From an uncultured Lachnospiraceae bacterium (GTDB lineage: Bacteria > Bacillota > Clostridia > Lachnospirales > Lachnospiraceae), in assembly GCA_902786515.1 (NCBI GenBank), contig CADADA010000021.1, forward strand, positions 1 to 48,993: a DNA stretch of 48,993 nucleotides, in the 5' to 3' direction. The notes under the pieces are model-generated. The model was given only the letters and a program-made list of their open reading frames with translations. It was not told the DNA's origin and searched no databases. The position numbers were made by a program, and so were the translations under genes. Shown here piece after piece: positions 15,848 to 23,992 of this stretch (position 1 is the first letter of the stretch; the number at the start of each line of letters is the position of its first letter).

Positions 15848-18445
15848 TTGAACTATAATTATAAAAATGTGCTTAAAAAGAGAAAAGCACTGACTTCGAC
15901 TACAAGAAAACTTAAGACGAAATTTGGCATTACATTGCTAAAATTTTTTATCGTATTTCTTTTGGCTATGGTCATTACTGTTGTTTTTGCTGGTTTTGGA
16001 ATGATTCGCGGCATTATAGATTCGTCACCGTCTGTTGATGACATAAATATTGCTCCATCAGAATATTCCACTACAATCTATGACGCAGATAATAATGAGA
16101 TAACGAAGCTGGTTCAGTCAGGTTCTAACAGAATCAATGTCTCTATTGATTCTATTCCTAAGTGCCTGCAGTATGCATTTATCGATATCGAAGATGAACG
16201 TTTTTATGAGCATAACGGTATTGACCTGAAGGGTATCATAAGAGCGGGTGTTACTGCCATTACCACCCGCAGACTTTCACAGGGTGCAAGTACCCTTACC
16301 CAGCAGTTATTGAAGAATAATGTATTTGAAGGTGGTAATGAAGATTCTGTAGGAAAGTTGTTCAAAAGAAAATTTCAGGAACAGTATCTGGCTCTCGAAC
16401 TTGAAAAAGCCACAACCAAATCCTACATACTTGAAAGCTATTTGAATACCATTAACTTAGGGCAGAATTGTCTTGGTGTACAGGCGGCATCTAAAAGATA
16501 TTTCAATAAGGATGTCTCGGAGATTACTTTGTCTGAGGCTGCAGTTATTGCAGCGATTACGCAGAGTCCATATAAGTACAATCCGGTAACTCACCCTGAG
16601 AATAATGCAGAGCGTCGTAACAAGGTGTTAAAACATATGCTGTCACACGGTCATATTACACAGGATGAATATAACGCTGCTTTAGAGGATGATGTTTATT
16701 CACGGATACAGACTATTAATGTTGACCGTTCGACTTCAAGTCCTTATACGTACTTTATCGATGCACTGATTGATGACGTGTTAGAAGATTTGCAGGAACA
16801 GAAAGGATATACCAGGACCCAGGCTTACAATGCTCTTTACAGTGGCGGACTCAGTATATATACCACTCAGGATCCTGCTATTCAGGCTATATGTGATGAA
16901 GAATGTAATAACCCTGATAATTTCCCGGGTACAGTATATTATTCCATCAACTGGGCATGGTCTGTCAGCCATGCGGATGGTACTGTATCTAATTATTCTG
17001 AAGTTGATATAGAGTATTATAATAAGACGTTGCTTGGCGATTCAGATTTCAATTTGACATTTTCATCTACGGATGAGGCGAATGCCTATATAGCTGCTTT
17101 TAAAGCAGAATACTGGCATGAAGGTGATACGGATCTCGGCGAGACAATACTATACACTTTACAGCCACAGGTTTCATTTACCGTAATGGATCAGAAAACG
17201 GGATTTGTAAAAGCTGTAGTTGGCGGTCGTGGTGAGAAGACAGCAAGTCTTACATTGAATCGTGCTACAGATACAACCAGACAGCCCGGCTCTTGCTTTA
17301 AGGTGTTATCTACGTATGCACCGGCTCTTGACACAGCAGGCTATACATTGGCATCATTGGTGGAAGATTCTCCTTTTTACGATGTAAACGGACGTAAGGT
17401 AAGTAACTGGTGGGGTGACAACTACAGAGGTCCTTCTACTCTTCGCTCGGGTATTCGTGACTCCATGAACGTAGTTACATCAAAGCTATTAACTGATATA
17501 ACTCCGCAGCTGGGATTTGATTATCTGCTCAACTTCGGAATTACTACATTGGTTGATGAAAAGACACTTGAGGATGGTTCTGTCGTGTCGGATATTAACC
17601 AGGCACTCGCCCTTGGCGGAATTACTTACGGCGTAACTAATCTTGAGTTGTGTGCTGCTTATGCTTCCATAGCCAATAACGGTGTATATACAAAACCAAT
17701 GCTTTACACAAGGGTTTATGACCAAAAAGGACGTATTCTTTTGGATAATGAGGCAAATACACATACTGTGCTAAAAGATTCCACCGCATGGTTATTAACC
17801 AGTGCTATGCAGGATGTTGTAACAGATGGTACAGGTAAGCTTTGTAAAGTGGAAGGAATGACTGTTGCCGGCAAGACCGGTACAACATCTGACGACAATG
17901 ATATATGGTTTGCGGGTTATACCCCATATCTTACAGCCACCATATGGTCCGGATTTGACAACAATCAGAGCTTATCCAACACCGGCTATCATGAGTCGCT
18001 GTGGAGCAAAATTGTGACAAGAATAGATCAGGTAAAAGGCTATACGGAAGATCCGGGATTTGAAAAGCCGGACTCAGTTGAAGAAGTTAAGCTCTGCTCT
18101 TCTTCAAATAAAATTGCAACCAGCGGTTGTCCGTCAAGCACAACCAGAACGGAATATTTTGCAAAAGGAACTCTTCCTTCCGATCAATGTTCGGTTCATT
18201 ATGGACGTTCAACACGTTACCACGACGATTCAGATGATAACTCGGATGACGACTCGAATGATGACTCTGATGACGGCTCTGATGATGATTCAGATGACGG
18301 CTCTGATGATAACTCGGACGATGGCTCTGATGATAACTCGGACAATGGCTCTGATGATAATCCGGATGACGGCTCGAATGATAATCCGGATGATGGAGGC
18401 GGCGATGGAGATAACTCCGGTTCGGATGACGGTTCAGGCGAATGA
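15848..18445 (+). CDS. Class A penicillin-binding protein (PBP1A type)
   Basis: Bifunctional peptidoglycan glycosyltransferase/transpeptidase anchored in the membrane (TM ~30-55). The start is TTG at 15848, 7 nt after AGAAGGG; there is no ATG before residue 41. The GT51 domain (~85-265) has EDERFYEHNGID with the catalytic Glu at ~115, QGASTLTQQLLKN, and the later KATTKSYILESYLN. The transpeptidase has SCFK (S482, K485), SMN (~539) and KTGT (~676). The C-terminal ~70 residues are almost only Asp, Ser, Asn and Gly. 865 residues is within the family range once this acidic tail is removed. A single-gene unit with its own terminator. Confidence 0.95.
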   Translation: MNYNYKNVLKKRKALTSTTRKLKTKFGITLLKFFIVFLLAMVITVVFAGFGMIRGIIDSSPSVDDINIAPSEYSTTIYDADNNEITKLVQSGSNRINVSIDSIPKCLQYAFIDIEDERFYEHNGIDLKGIIRAGVTAITTRRLSQGASTLTQQLLKNNVFEGGNEDSVGKLFKRKFQEQYLALELEKATTKSYILESYLNTINLGQNCLGVQAASKRYFNKDVSEITLSEAAVIAAITQSPYKYNPVTHPENNAERRNKVLKHMLSHGHITQDEYNAALEDDVYSRIQTINVDRSTSSPYTYFIDALIDDVLEDLQEQKGYTRTQAYNALYSGGLSIYTTQDPAIQAICDEECNNPDNFPGTVYYSINWAWSVSHADGTVSNYSEVDIEYYNKTLLGDSDFNLTFSSTDEANAYIAAFKAEYWHEGDTDLGETILYTLQPQVSFTVMDQKTGFVKAVVGGRGEKTASLTLNRATDTTRQPGSCFKVLSTYAPALDTAGYTLASLVEDSPFYDVNGRKVSNWWGDNYRGPSTLRSGIRDSMNVVTSKLLTDITPQLGFDYLLNFGITTLVDEKTLEDGSVVSDINQALALGGITYGVTNLELCAAYASIANNGVYTKPMLYTRVYDQKGRILLDNEANTHTVLKDSTAWLLTSAMQDVVTDGTGKLCKVEGMTVAGKTGTTSDDNDIWFAGYTPYLTATIWSGFDNNQSLSNTGYHESLWSKIVTRIDQVKGYTEDPGFEKPDSVEEVKLCSSSNKIATSGCPSSTTRTEYFAKGTLPSDQCSVHYGRSTRYHDDSDDNSDDDSNDDSDDGSDDDSDDGSDDNSDDGSDDNSDNGSDDNPDDGSNDNPDDGGGDGDNSGSDDGSGE
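18236..18442 (+). repeat. Repeat encoding the acidic Ser-Asp-Asn tail of the PBP
   Basis: 12-nt units of the form GATGAC/T-TC/GG-based codons encode SDDG, SDDN and SDDD again and again up to the stop codon. The tail would lie outside the membrane after the transpeptidase domain. High acidity suggests cation binding or a flexible spacer, but no function is demonstrated by sequence. Confidence 0.85.
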
Positions 18446-18449
18446 TATT

Positions 18450-18485
18450 AAAGGCATAGTACTCTCAGGTGACTATGCCTTTTCT
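18450..18485 (+). terminator. Intrinsic terminator of the PBP gene
   Basis: Stem AAAGGCATAGT/ACTATGCCTTT (18450-18460 with 18472-18482) around an 11-nt loop, followed by TCTTT. It begins 5 nt after the stop codon. Confidence 0.92.
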
Positions 18486-18506
18486 TTATGATAGTATAAA
18501 ATTTGT

Positions 18507-19092
18507 TTAAATATACCAATATGGTATCTGCAAAACATTTTCTCTAAGCATACCCGGCATCGTACACATGCAAATAACTGCACCCGTTCCTCTTTTCTTT
18601 TCCGGTATAATATCAAGGATTTGAAAGGTTGATGTCATATCAGCTGTAACACTGCTGTTCTGCTTAATTTCAATCGGGTAAAGCACACCATCCTGTTCGA
18701 TAATAAAGTCAATTTCAGCTTATTGATACACGACCTGCAAGAGAATCGGAAGCCATTTCCATTAACTTAAAAGGCTGTGAGCCTGACAAAAAATACAATC
18801 CCTTCTCGTCATGCAAGTCACATGATTGCTTAATATGCCTAAACAAATCCGGTACATATTGTATTTCATCAAAAAAAACCGGAGGTTCATTTAACGACAT
18901 AAACATTTCAGCATTATTTTTAGCCTGCTCTTCTGCAAATGGATCATCAAATGTGACCTCTTTGATATCAGAATATTTATGCCTTATCAAAGTAGACTTA
19001 CCAGTCTGTCTGGCACCTGTGATTAACACAGTTTTGAATGTTTTTGAAGATTTTTCAACTATATCCTCGATTGCCCTTCTGATATATTTCAT
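18507..19092 (-). pseudogene. Decayed DUF4143-type AAA ATPase, internal deletion
   Basis: N-terminal part 19092 to about 18718 (MKYIRRAIEDI, start with AAGGAGAG 6 nt upstream) carries the P-loop GARQTGKST, DEIQY Walker B and SGSQPFKLM, and runs to SLAGRVS before stopping. Immediately downstream in another frame (about 18716-18507) the sequence encodes AEIDFIIEQDGVLYPIEIK through to IPYWYI and a stop, which is the nuclease-like C-terminal end of the same family. Compared with the intact paralogue at 40408-41631, roughly 190 residues between these points are missing. The frameshifted join shows the gene is dead. Confidence 0.9.
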
Positions 19093-19108
19093 TGCTAGTC
19101 TCTCCTTT

Positions 19109-19153
19109 AAAATATGACTAATCAGGAATACCATTCCGAATTAGTCATATTTT
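19109..19153 (-). terminator. Palindromic hairpin after spoVAE
   Basis: Perfect 14-bp stem AAAATATGACTAAT/ATTAGTCATATTTT (19109-19122 with 19140-19153) with an inner GGAAT/ATTCC stem. On the minus strand it lies between the spoVAE stop and the ribosome site of the ATPase pseudogene, ending in ATTTT. It is most simply the terminator of spoVAD-AE; an operator for the former ATPase gene is an alternative. Confidence 0.7.
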
Positions 19154-19201
19154 ATCATATCGTTTTTTAATTTTCAATCATTCAATAATAATTTTTTGGA
19201 A

Positions 19202-19558
19202 TTATGATTTCATTTTCGCATCGAAGAACAAACTTCCCAAATATCCGAACACTAAAGCGCAGCTGATTCCTATGGCACTTGCCTTAAAGCCGCCTGAAAA
19301 TATACCGATAATCCCCTGTTCATCCACAGCCTCTTTCACACCCTTAAATAACGTATTTCCAAATCCCAGCAGGGGAACGGATGCACCACACCCTGCAAAC
19401 TCAATAAAAGGTTCATACACCCCTAATGCACCCAATATCGAGCCTATTACTACGAGACTCACCATAATCCTTCCCGGCATAAGTTTGGTTTTATCAATAA
19501 AAATCTGAACAAATGCGCAAATAAGTCCTCCAACGACAAAAGCTTTTAAATAATCCAT
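19202..19558 (-). CDS. spoVAE: Stage V sporulation protein AE
   Basis: Multi-pass membrane subunit of the SpoVA channel, which carries Ca-dipicolinate into the forespore and out on germination. 118 residues from the ATG at 19558 (MDYLKAFVVGG), placed 5 nt after AGGTGA; a GTG nine bases upstream is possible but overlaps that site. Four hydrophobic segments and the family's LGFGNTLFKGVKEAV block are clear. It corresponds to the SpoVAEb form. It follows spoVAD by 21 nt and closes the sporulation cluster. Confidence 0.95.
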   Translation of the reverse strand: MDYLKAFVVGGLICAFVQIFIDKTKLMPGRIMVSLVVIGSILGALGVYEPFIEFAGCGASVPLLGFGNTLFKGVKEAVDEQGIIGIFSGGFKASAIGISCALVFGYLGSLFFDAKMKS

Positions 19559-19579
19559 ATCCTTCACCTCTTAAAAAAA

Positions 19580-20584
19580 TTATATCGCTGATAATATAAC
19601 CGCATGTGCAATTCCCGGAATGCTGTTACCCTCATTAAAACTTATAGGAGACATTAACGCTCCCGTTGGAACAAATAGAATCCTCTTCCAATTTCCACTT
19701 TCCAGTTGTTTTAAAATGTAAGAGCATAAAACCGATGCACTGCAGCCACATCCGCTTCCCCCACTATGTGTGTCCTGAAGCGAATTATCAAATATTTCAA
19801 TTCCACAATCATAATGTAAAGAGCTTATATCTACCCCTCTGTCATTTAACAAATCAAGCAGTATTGTTCTGCCCACAACTCCCAAATCTCCTGTTATGAT
19901 TTTATCATAGTGATTACAGTCAACTGATAAATCTTTTAGATTCCGGTAAATAACATCCGCTGCTGCCGGTGCCATGCATGCTCCCATATTCATAGAATCC
20001 TTTACACCATAATCAACAATTTTACCGGTTGTCACTCCCTCTATCTTTGCAATATTCCCCTCCTTGCCAATAATTACAGCTCCGCATCCGGTCACTGTCC
20101 ATGTAGCAGAAAACGGCCTCTGGTTACTATATTCCAGTGGAAATCGAAACGATTTTTCTGCACTGGCAAAATGCGATGATGCCAGCGCCAGCACATAATC
20201 AGCATATCCGGCAGCTACATTCATTGCGCCAAGGCTCATTGCCTCCCCCATAGTTGAACAAGCTCCATATAGCCCAAAAAAAGGAATTTCAAGCTCTGCA
20301 AGTCCAAATGTTGACGCAATCAGTTGTCCCAGTAAATCCCCTGCAAATACATATCTGACCGCATCTTTTTGCAAACCCGATTTTGTAATAGCTAATTTTG
20401 CAGTTTCAGTCTGAAACATACTTTCCGCTGCTTCCCAATTATCAGTACCAAACTTAGCATCTTCCACAATCCTGTCAAACTCCGGTCCTAAAGGGCCATC
20501 ACCCTCTTTTTTCCCCACAATGGATGCCATACTTTTTATAAATGGCGGATTATCAAAAATTACACTTTGTTTTCCAACTACCAT
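19580..20584 (-). CDS. spoVAD: Stage V sporulation protein AD
   Basis: Thiolase-fold SpoVA subunit that binds dipicolinic acid. 334 residues from the ATG at 20584 (MVVGKQSVIF), with GGAGGG 5 nt upstream; the longer frame starts at a GTG inside that site. Family blocks seen are FGLYGACSTMGEA, NQRPFSATWTVTGCGA, ITGDLGVVG and HSGGSGCGCSA. It is separated from spoVAC by three unrelated genes, and a forespore-type promoter is visible at 20620-20648, so spoVAD-AE probably form their own transcript. Confidence 0.96.
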   Translation of the reverse strand: MVVGKQSVIFDNPPFIKSMASIVGKKEGDGPLGPEFDRIVEDAKFGTDNWEAAESMFQTETAKLAITKSGLQKDAVRYVFAGDLLGQLIASTFGLAELEIPFFGLYGACSTMGEAMSLGAMNVAAGYADYVLALASSHFASAEKSFRFPLEYSNQRPFSATWTVTGCGAVIIGKEGNIAKIEGVTTGKIVDYGVKDSMNMGACMAPAAADVIYRNLKDLSVDCNHYDKIITGDLGVVGRTILLDLLNDRGVDISSLHYDCGIEIFDNSLQDTHSGGSGCGCSASVLCSYILKQLESGNWKRILFVPTGALMSPISFNEGNSIPGIAHAVILSAI

Positions 20585-20619
20585 TATTACCCTCCTCACA
20601 TATAGAAAAATACAATATA

Positions 20620-20648
20620 GTTATCCCCATTTGAAAATGATTTTATGC
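20620..20648 (-). promoter_or_regulatory. Putative SigF/SigG promoter of spoVAD-spoVAE
   Basis: On the minus strand GCATA (20648-20644) and GGGGATAAC (20628-20620) are 15 bp apart. This fits the SigF pattern GYATA-N15-GGNNANANT at all but the last -10 position. Transcription would start about 30 nt before the spoVAD ATG. SigG recognises similar sequences, so the exact sigma factor is not settled. Confidence 0.55.
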
Positions 20649-20649
20649 A

Positions 20650-20774
20650 ATCGAGCAGGCTGACTCCTACTCGATATCCACTCCGTACAATCCCTTCGAA
20701 TCCGCTTCGCTTCTTCTCAGTGATTACACGGTCGCCAAATAAAAATCCTTGTGCAAGCACAAATTTTTACTTGG
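20650..20774. repeat. Structured intergenic element, two strong hairpins
   Basis: Hairpin A is 20650-20675: ATCGAGCAGG/CCTACTCGAT, one mismatch, 6-nt loop. Hairpin B is 20735-20774: arms of 12 bp with one mismatch, a 2-nt bulge, then TTGTGC/GCACAA with a 2-nt loop. The stretch between them is richer in GC than the surroundings and has no ORF in any frame. The layout resembles an intergenic repeat (REP or MITE type) or a small structured RNA; identity cannot be settled from one copy. Confidence 0.6.
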
Positions 20775-20784
20775 CTCGTCGTGG

Positions 20785-20824
20785 ATAACAAAAAAGAAGC
20801 TGCCTGCTATTAAGCGCGACAGCT
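20785..20824 (-). terminator. Terminator of the EAL-domain gene
   Basis: Minus-strand stem AGCTGTC/GGCAGCT (20824-20818 with 20804-20798, one G-U) followed by TCTTTTTTG. It lies about 22 nt after the EAL gene stop and separates that gene from spoVAD. Confidence 0.75.
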
Positions 20825-20845
20825 CCATATGTAATATCAAAATTA

Positions 20846-22132
20846 TTAACTTCTTAAATATTTCTCCTCGAACTTATCTGCAGGAATCGGCTTGTCATGG
20901 AGATAACCCTGGATAACATTGCATCCCGTCTCCCTGACCATTCTCTCTTCTTCCTTGGTCTCTACACCCTCGCACACAATGTCAAACTTGCTTTTACTGA
21001 AGGTGTCAACAAGGCTCGACATAATGGCAAAACCCTTGTCGTTATGAAGGCTGTTTACCACAAAACCTCTGTCAAACTTAATTACGTCAATCGGAACCAT
21101 ACCAAGCACATATAATGAATTATATCCGCTTCCGAAATCATCCATGCTGATTTTGTATCCCTTGCTTCTAATCATATTTATTTTTTCAATGATATGGTTC
21201 AGATTCTCACAAAACAGAGTCTCTGTAAGTTCAAATTCAAAATAATCCTTTTGAAGCCCTGACTCTTCAATCATCTCATCTATATGAGCTATAAAGCCCG
21301 GAACCGTAAAATCCACCCTTGACAGATTAATAGAAACCTTTGGAATCTTTAAGTCATCTTTTTTCCAAAGCTTCATCTTTTCTATGATTAACTCAACCAT
21401 TCTCTTATCAAGCATCGATATAAGTCCCGTCTTCTCTAATACAGGGACATACATTCCGGGAGCCAGGGTATTACCTTTCGGATCCTCAATTCTTGATAAA
21501 ACCTCGGCACCAACCATCTCCTGAGTGTCAATGGTAAACTTTGGCTGAAGGTACAACTGCACCTTATTATTATCCATAGCATACTCAAACAGCGGAACAA
21601 CCCCGGCTTCACGCATGCTTTTATTCCCAAGATCCTCATTATATACAGCCACAACGTCGTTATAATTATCATTAATCGACTTTCTGGCATATCTGGCTTT
21701 ATCCCTCATATCTTCAAAATCTTCATCTGAATCATCCGCAAAATAAATACCACAATCCAAATGTATTCTTGCCAGAGGATATTCCTTGTAAATATTCTCC
21801 GTAAACTCACCGCACATATTTCTGATATAGCCGACTACATCCTCATAAGGAATATCATACTCTTCGGCAATGAGTGACAAATGATCTGCATAAGTAAAAG
21901 CCGCAACCTTGCAGGCTTCAAAATTATTGCAAAAATGCGTCTTCAACGTATCAAGAACCCGATCCCCCGATTCAAATCCGTATACCTGGTTAAAATATTT
22001 AAAATTCTTGATGTTAATTGTTATCACAACAACCTTTTCCATTGAATTTACAATCTGCTGTCCAATCTTTCTAAATTCCTTAATGGATACAAGCTTGTCC
22101 TGTAATAACACAGTCTCCTGTCTGTCTTCCAT
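20846..22132 (-). CDS. c-di-GMP phosphodiesterase-like protein: degenerate GGDEF plus EAL
   Basis: 428 residues, cytoplasmic, no membrane segment. Start ATG at 22132 (MEDRQETVLL) with GGAGAAGG just upstream; the longer frame uses a TTG. The N-terminal half is a GGDEF fold whose signature is replaced by YADHL, so it should not make c-di-GMP and may bind GTP or be structural. The EAL half (~178-428) keeps the metal and catalytic positions: AEVLSR (for EAL), NLSRVDF, ELTET, MDDFGSGYNSL, IKFDRG, CEGVET and QGYLHDKP. It should therefore be an active phosphodiesterase. It stands in the interval between spoVAC and spoVAD, 91 nt after the lysozyme-like gene. Confidence 0.92.
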   Translation of the reverse strand: MEDRQETVLLQDKLVSIKEFRKIGQQIVNSMEKVVVITINIKNFKYFNQVYGFESGDRVLDTLKTHFCNNFEACKVAAFTYADHLSLIAEEYDIPYEDVVGYIRNMCGEFTENIYKEYPLARIHLDCGIYFADDSDEDFEDMRDKARYARKSINDNYNDVVAVYNEDLGNKSMREAGVVPLFEYAMDNNKVQLYLQPKFTIDTQEMVGAEVLSRIEDPKGNTLAPGMYVPVLEKTGLISMLDKRMVELIIEKMKLWKKDDLKIPKVSINLSRVDFTVPGFIAHIDEMIEESGLQKDYFEFELTETLFCENLNHIIEKINMIRSKGYKISMDDFGSGYNSLYVLGMVPIDVIKFDRGFVVNSLHNDKGFAIMSSLVDTFSKSKFDIVCEGVETKEEERMVRETGCNVIQGYLHDKPIPADKFEEKYLRS

Positions 22133-22222
22133 AACCTTCTCCAATCCAAAACATAATACATATATTATATACCAAAAAGCCTAAAAAAACAAGACAGTTC
22201 ACTTTGTGGAACCCTTATTTCA

Positions 22223-23767
22223 TCATGAATGAACCTTAAATTTTACGTTTAAAATGTTCACATCCCCCGATACCATTGTGACAATAATTTTATAATAATA
22301 TGTGCCTGAATTCAGTTTCGAAAACTTTAATGAGCGATTAAAATTTGCCATGTCATATACATTTCCGTTTACTTTTTTTGTTGTGCCCGTCACATAATTT
22401 TTTGCGTTTTTACTCTTATACACACCTGCTGTAATCTTTTTAATTTTTGCAGAAGAATAAACATTGCCGCTTAATATAAAAGATTTCCCTTTACTGATTC
22501 CTTCCTCAGGGGTGTTATATCTTACAATTACAGGGCTCTTTTTAGTAACCACAAAATCCTTATTCAATAAAAGATAATTTCCACTCTGATTTGTTACAGA
22601 AACTCTGTAATAATAAACACCTGAATTTAAAGCGTCAAATGTTATGTAATCATCAAGCAGCGATAAATCATAAGTATTTCCCTCCGGCCTAGCCGTTCTG
22701 CTGGTATATATCTTACCATTTTTACCTTTTATGTATACCCTGACTTTCGATATCGCTGACGGTGACCATATAGTTCCTTTTATGGTAAATGGCTGTCTTT
22801 TCTTTATGTAATCAGGGTAAGTTGCTCCTGAAAGCGAAGGTGCCCTTGATAGTGATGATTTTTCAGAGTAAAGGCTAAGCAGGGTTTTTGCATAATTCCC
22901 TCTTTCTATTGCCTTAATCCCTGCATTTGAAGGCATCTCAAACTTTGTGCACCAGATACGTGCCGCTTCATATGCATCCTGGCTTTCAACGCCATCATAT
23001 CCTATCGTTTTCAACTCATTTAATACCCCATTATAAGAAGTTGTCAGTTCATAATACAGATACTCTAATTGGGGAGCTAACTTTTTATAGCTATAACCTC
23101 TAAGGCAGCAAAAGCTGAGCAAATCTGTGCGACGTCCGGTTGGTGAAGTTCTTGGGTAATTGGTCCACTGGCAGATTCCATATCCTGCTCCGGTGTTCCA
23201 CTTATAGCCATATTCCATAATATCAGCGATGCATCCCGACTCATAATAAATATTTGCAAGCACACCCACAGCGGCAGAAATACTGAGTCCTGCCTTATCC
23301 GTCATATAGTTTACTATCTTATCTGCATTTTTTTCTGCATTTTCAGCAGCGGAAGAAAGGTCACCCTTTTGTAACAGTTCTTCGCCAAAACAGACAAAAG
23401 CCTTAGGACCATCCTCTATCACATTAAAATCATCAGCCATTTGATATTCCTGACTGACAGGAACAGGATAAAACTGATAACAGTAATACTTGAAATCATC
23501 ATAGTCATCTGAGACACATTTCCACGTAACCTCAATATCTTTCATGCCGCCGTCCTGAAAATATGCCGTCAGTTTATCAGGCATCTGTGATGTTGCTTCA
23601 GACAGAGGTAAACCCTTTTCCTCATAAAGCAGCTCATCCTCTACCTCCTGCTCACTAAATCCGGTAATTATATTCTGTTCATCATGTGCGTATGCCTGAA
23701 CCTGCATTACGGCTGATATCGCCGCCACACCAAATATCAAAAACAAATTCCTTAAGTTTTTTATCAT
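22223..23767 (-). CDS. Secreted phage-tail-lysozyme-like protein with Ig-like domains
   Basis: 514 residues with a signal peptide (~1-27, ending AYAHD). Residues ~60-130 form a small beta domain with conserved aromatics. Residues ~150-300 resemble the phage tail tip lysozyme family, with KIVNYMTDKAGLS, a likely catalytic Glu176 in ANIYYESGC, the GICQWTN block and an R-rich stretch. Two Ig-like domains follow (~318-410 and ~415-514), each with a YYYRVSV or YYYKIIV strand. It probably cleaves peptidoglycan outside the cell or in the intermembrane space of the forespore. The start lies 15 nt after the copA stop, with AAGGTG as ribosome site, so the two are likely cotranscribed. Confidence 0.82.
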   Translation of the reverse strand: MIKNLRNLFLIFGVAAISAVMQVQAYAHDEQNIITGFSEQEVEDELLYEEKGLPLSEATSQMPDKLTAYFQDGGMKDIEVTWKCVSDDYDDFKYYCYQFYPVPVSQEYQMADDFNVIEDGPKAFVCFGEELLQKGDLSSAAENAEKNADKIVNYMTDKAGLSISAAVGVLANIYYESGCIADIMEYGYKWNTGAGYGICQWTNYPRTSPTGRRTDLLSFCCLRGYSYKKLAPQLEYLYYELTTSYNGVLNELKTIGYDGVESQDAYEAARIWCTKFEMPSNAGIKAIERGNYAKTLLSLYSEKSSLSRAPSLSGATYPDYIKKRQPFTIKGTIWSPSAISKVRVYIKGKNGKIYTSRTARPEGNTYDLSLLDDYITFDALNSGVYYYRVSVTNQSGNYLLLNKDFVVTKKSPVIVRYNTPEEGISKGKSFILSGNVYSSAKIKKITAGVYKSKNAKNYVTGTTKKVNGNVYDMANFNRSLKFSKLNSGTYYYKIIVTMVSGDVNILNVKFKVHS

Positions 23768-23782
23768 GTCTGTTTTTTCACC

Positions 23783-23992
23783 TTACCTAATCGACAATAC
23801 TTTGTAATCATTATCTTCTACAGCTTTTCTCAACACATCATCATCTACGGCTTCGCTTAAGGTTACCACGGCAGAATTCTTTTCATGGCTTACAACCGCT
23901 TCCTTAACCTGTGGGATTGCCTCAAGACACTTCTTAACTCTTGCCTCACAGTGACCACACATCATACCTTCAATTTCCATCATTTTTTCCAT
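23783..23992 (-). CDS. Possible internal start giving a free CopZ-like chaperone
   Basis: Inside copA, ATG at 23992 (MEKMMEIEGMMCG) is preceded at 8 nt by GAAGAGG, a good ribosome site. Translation from here would give a 69-residue HMA protein of exactly CopZ size with the CxxC copper site. The same residues are also the C-terminus of the full-length ATPase. Whether it is used, or is a relic of a separate copZ fused in frame, cannot be told from sequence. Confidence 0.45.
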   Translation of the reverse strand: MEKMMEIEGMMCGHCEARVKKCLEAIPQVKEAVVSHEKNSAVVTLSEAVDDDVLRKAVEDNDYKVLSIR

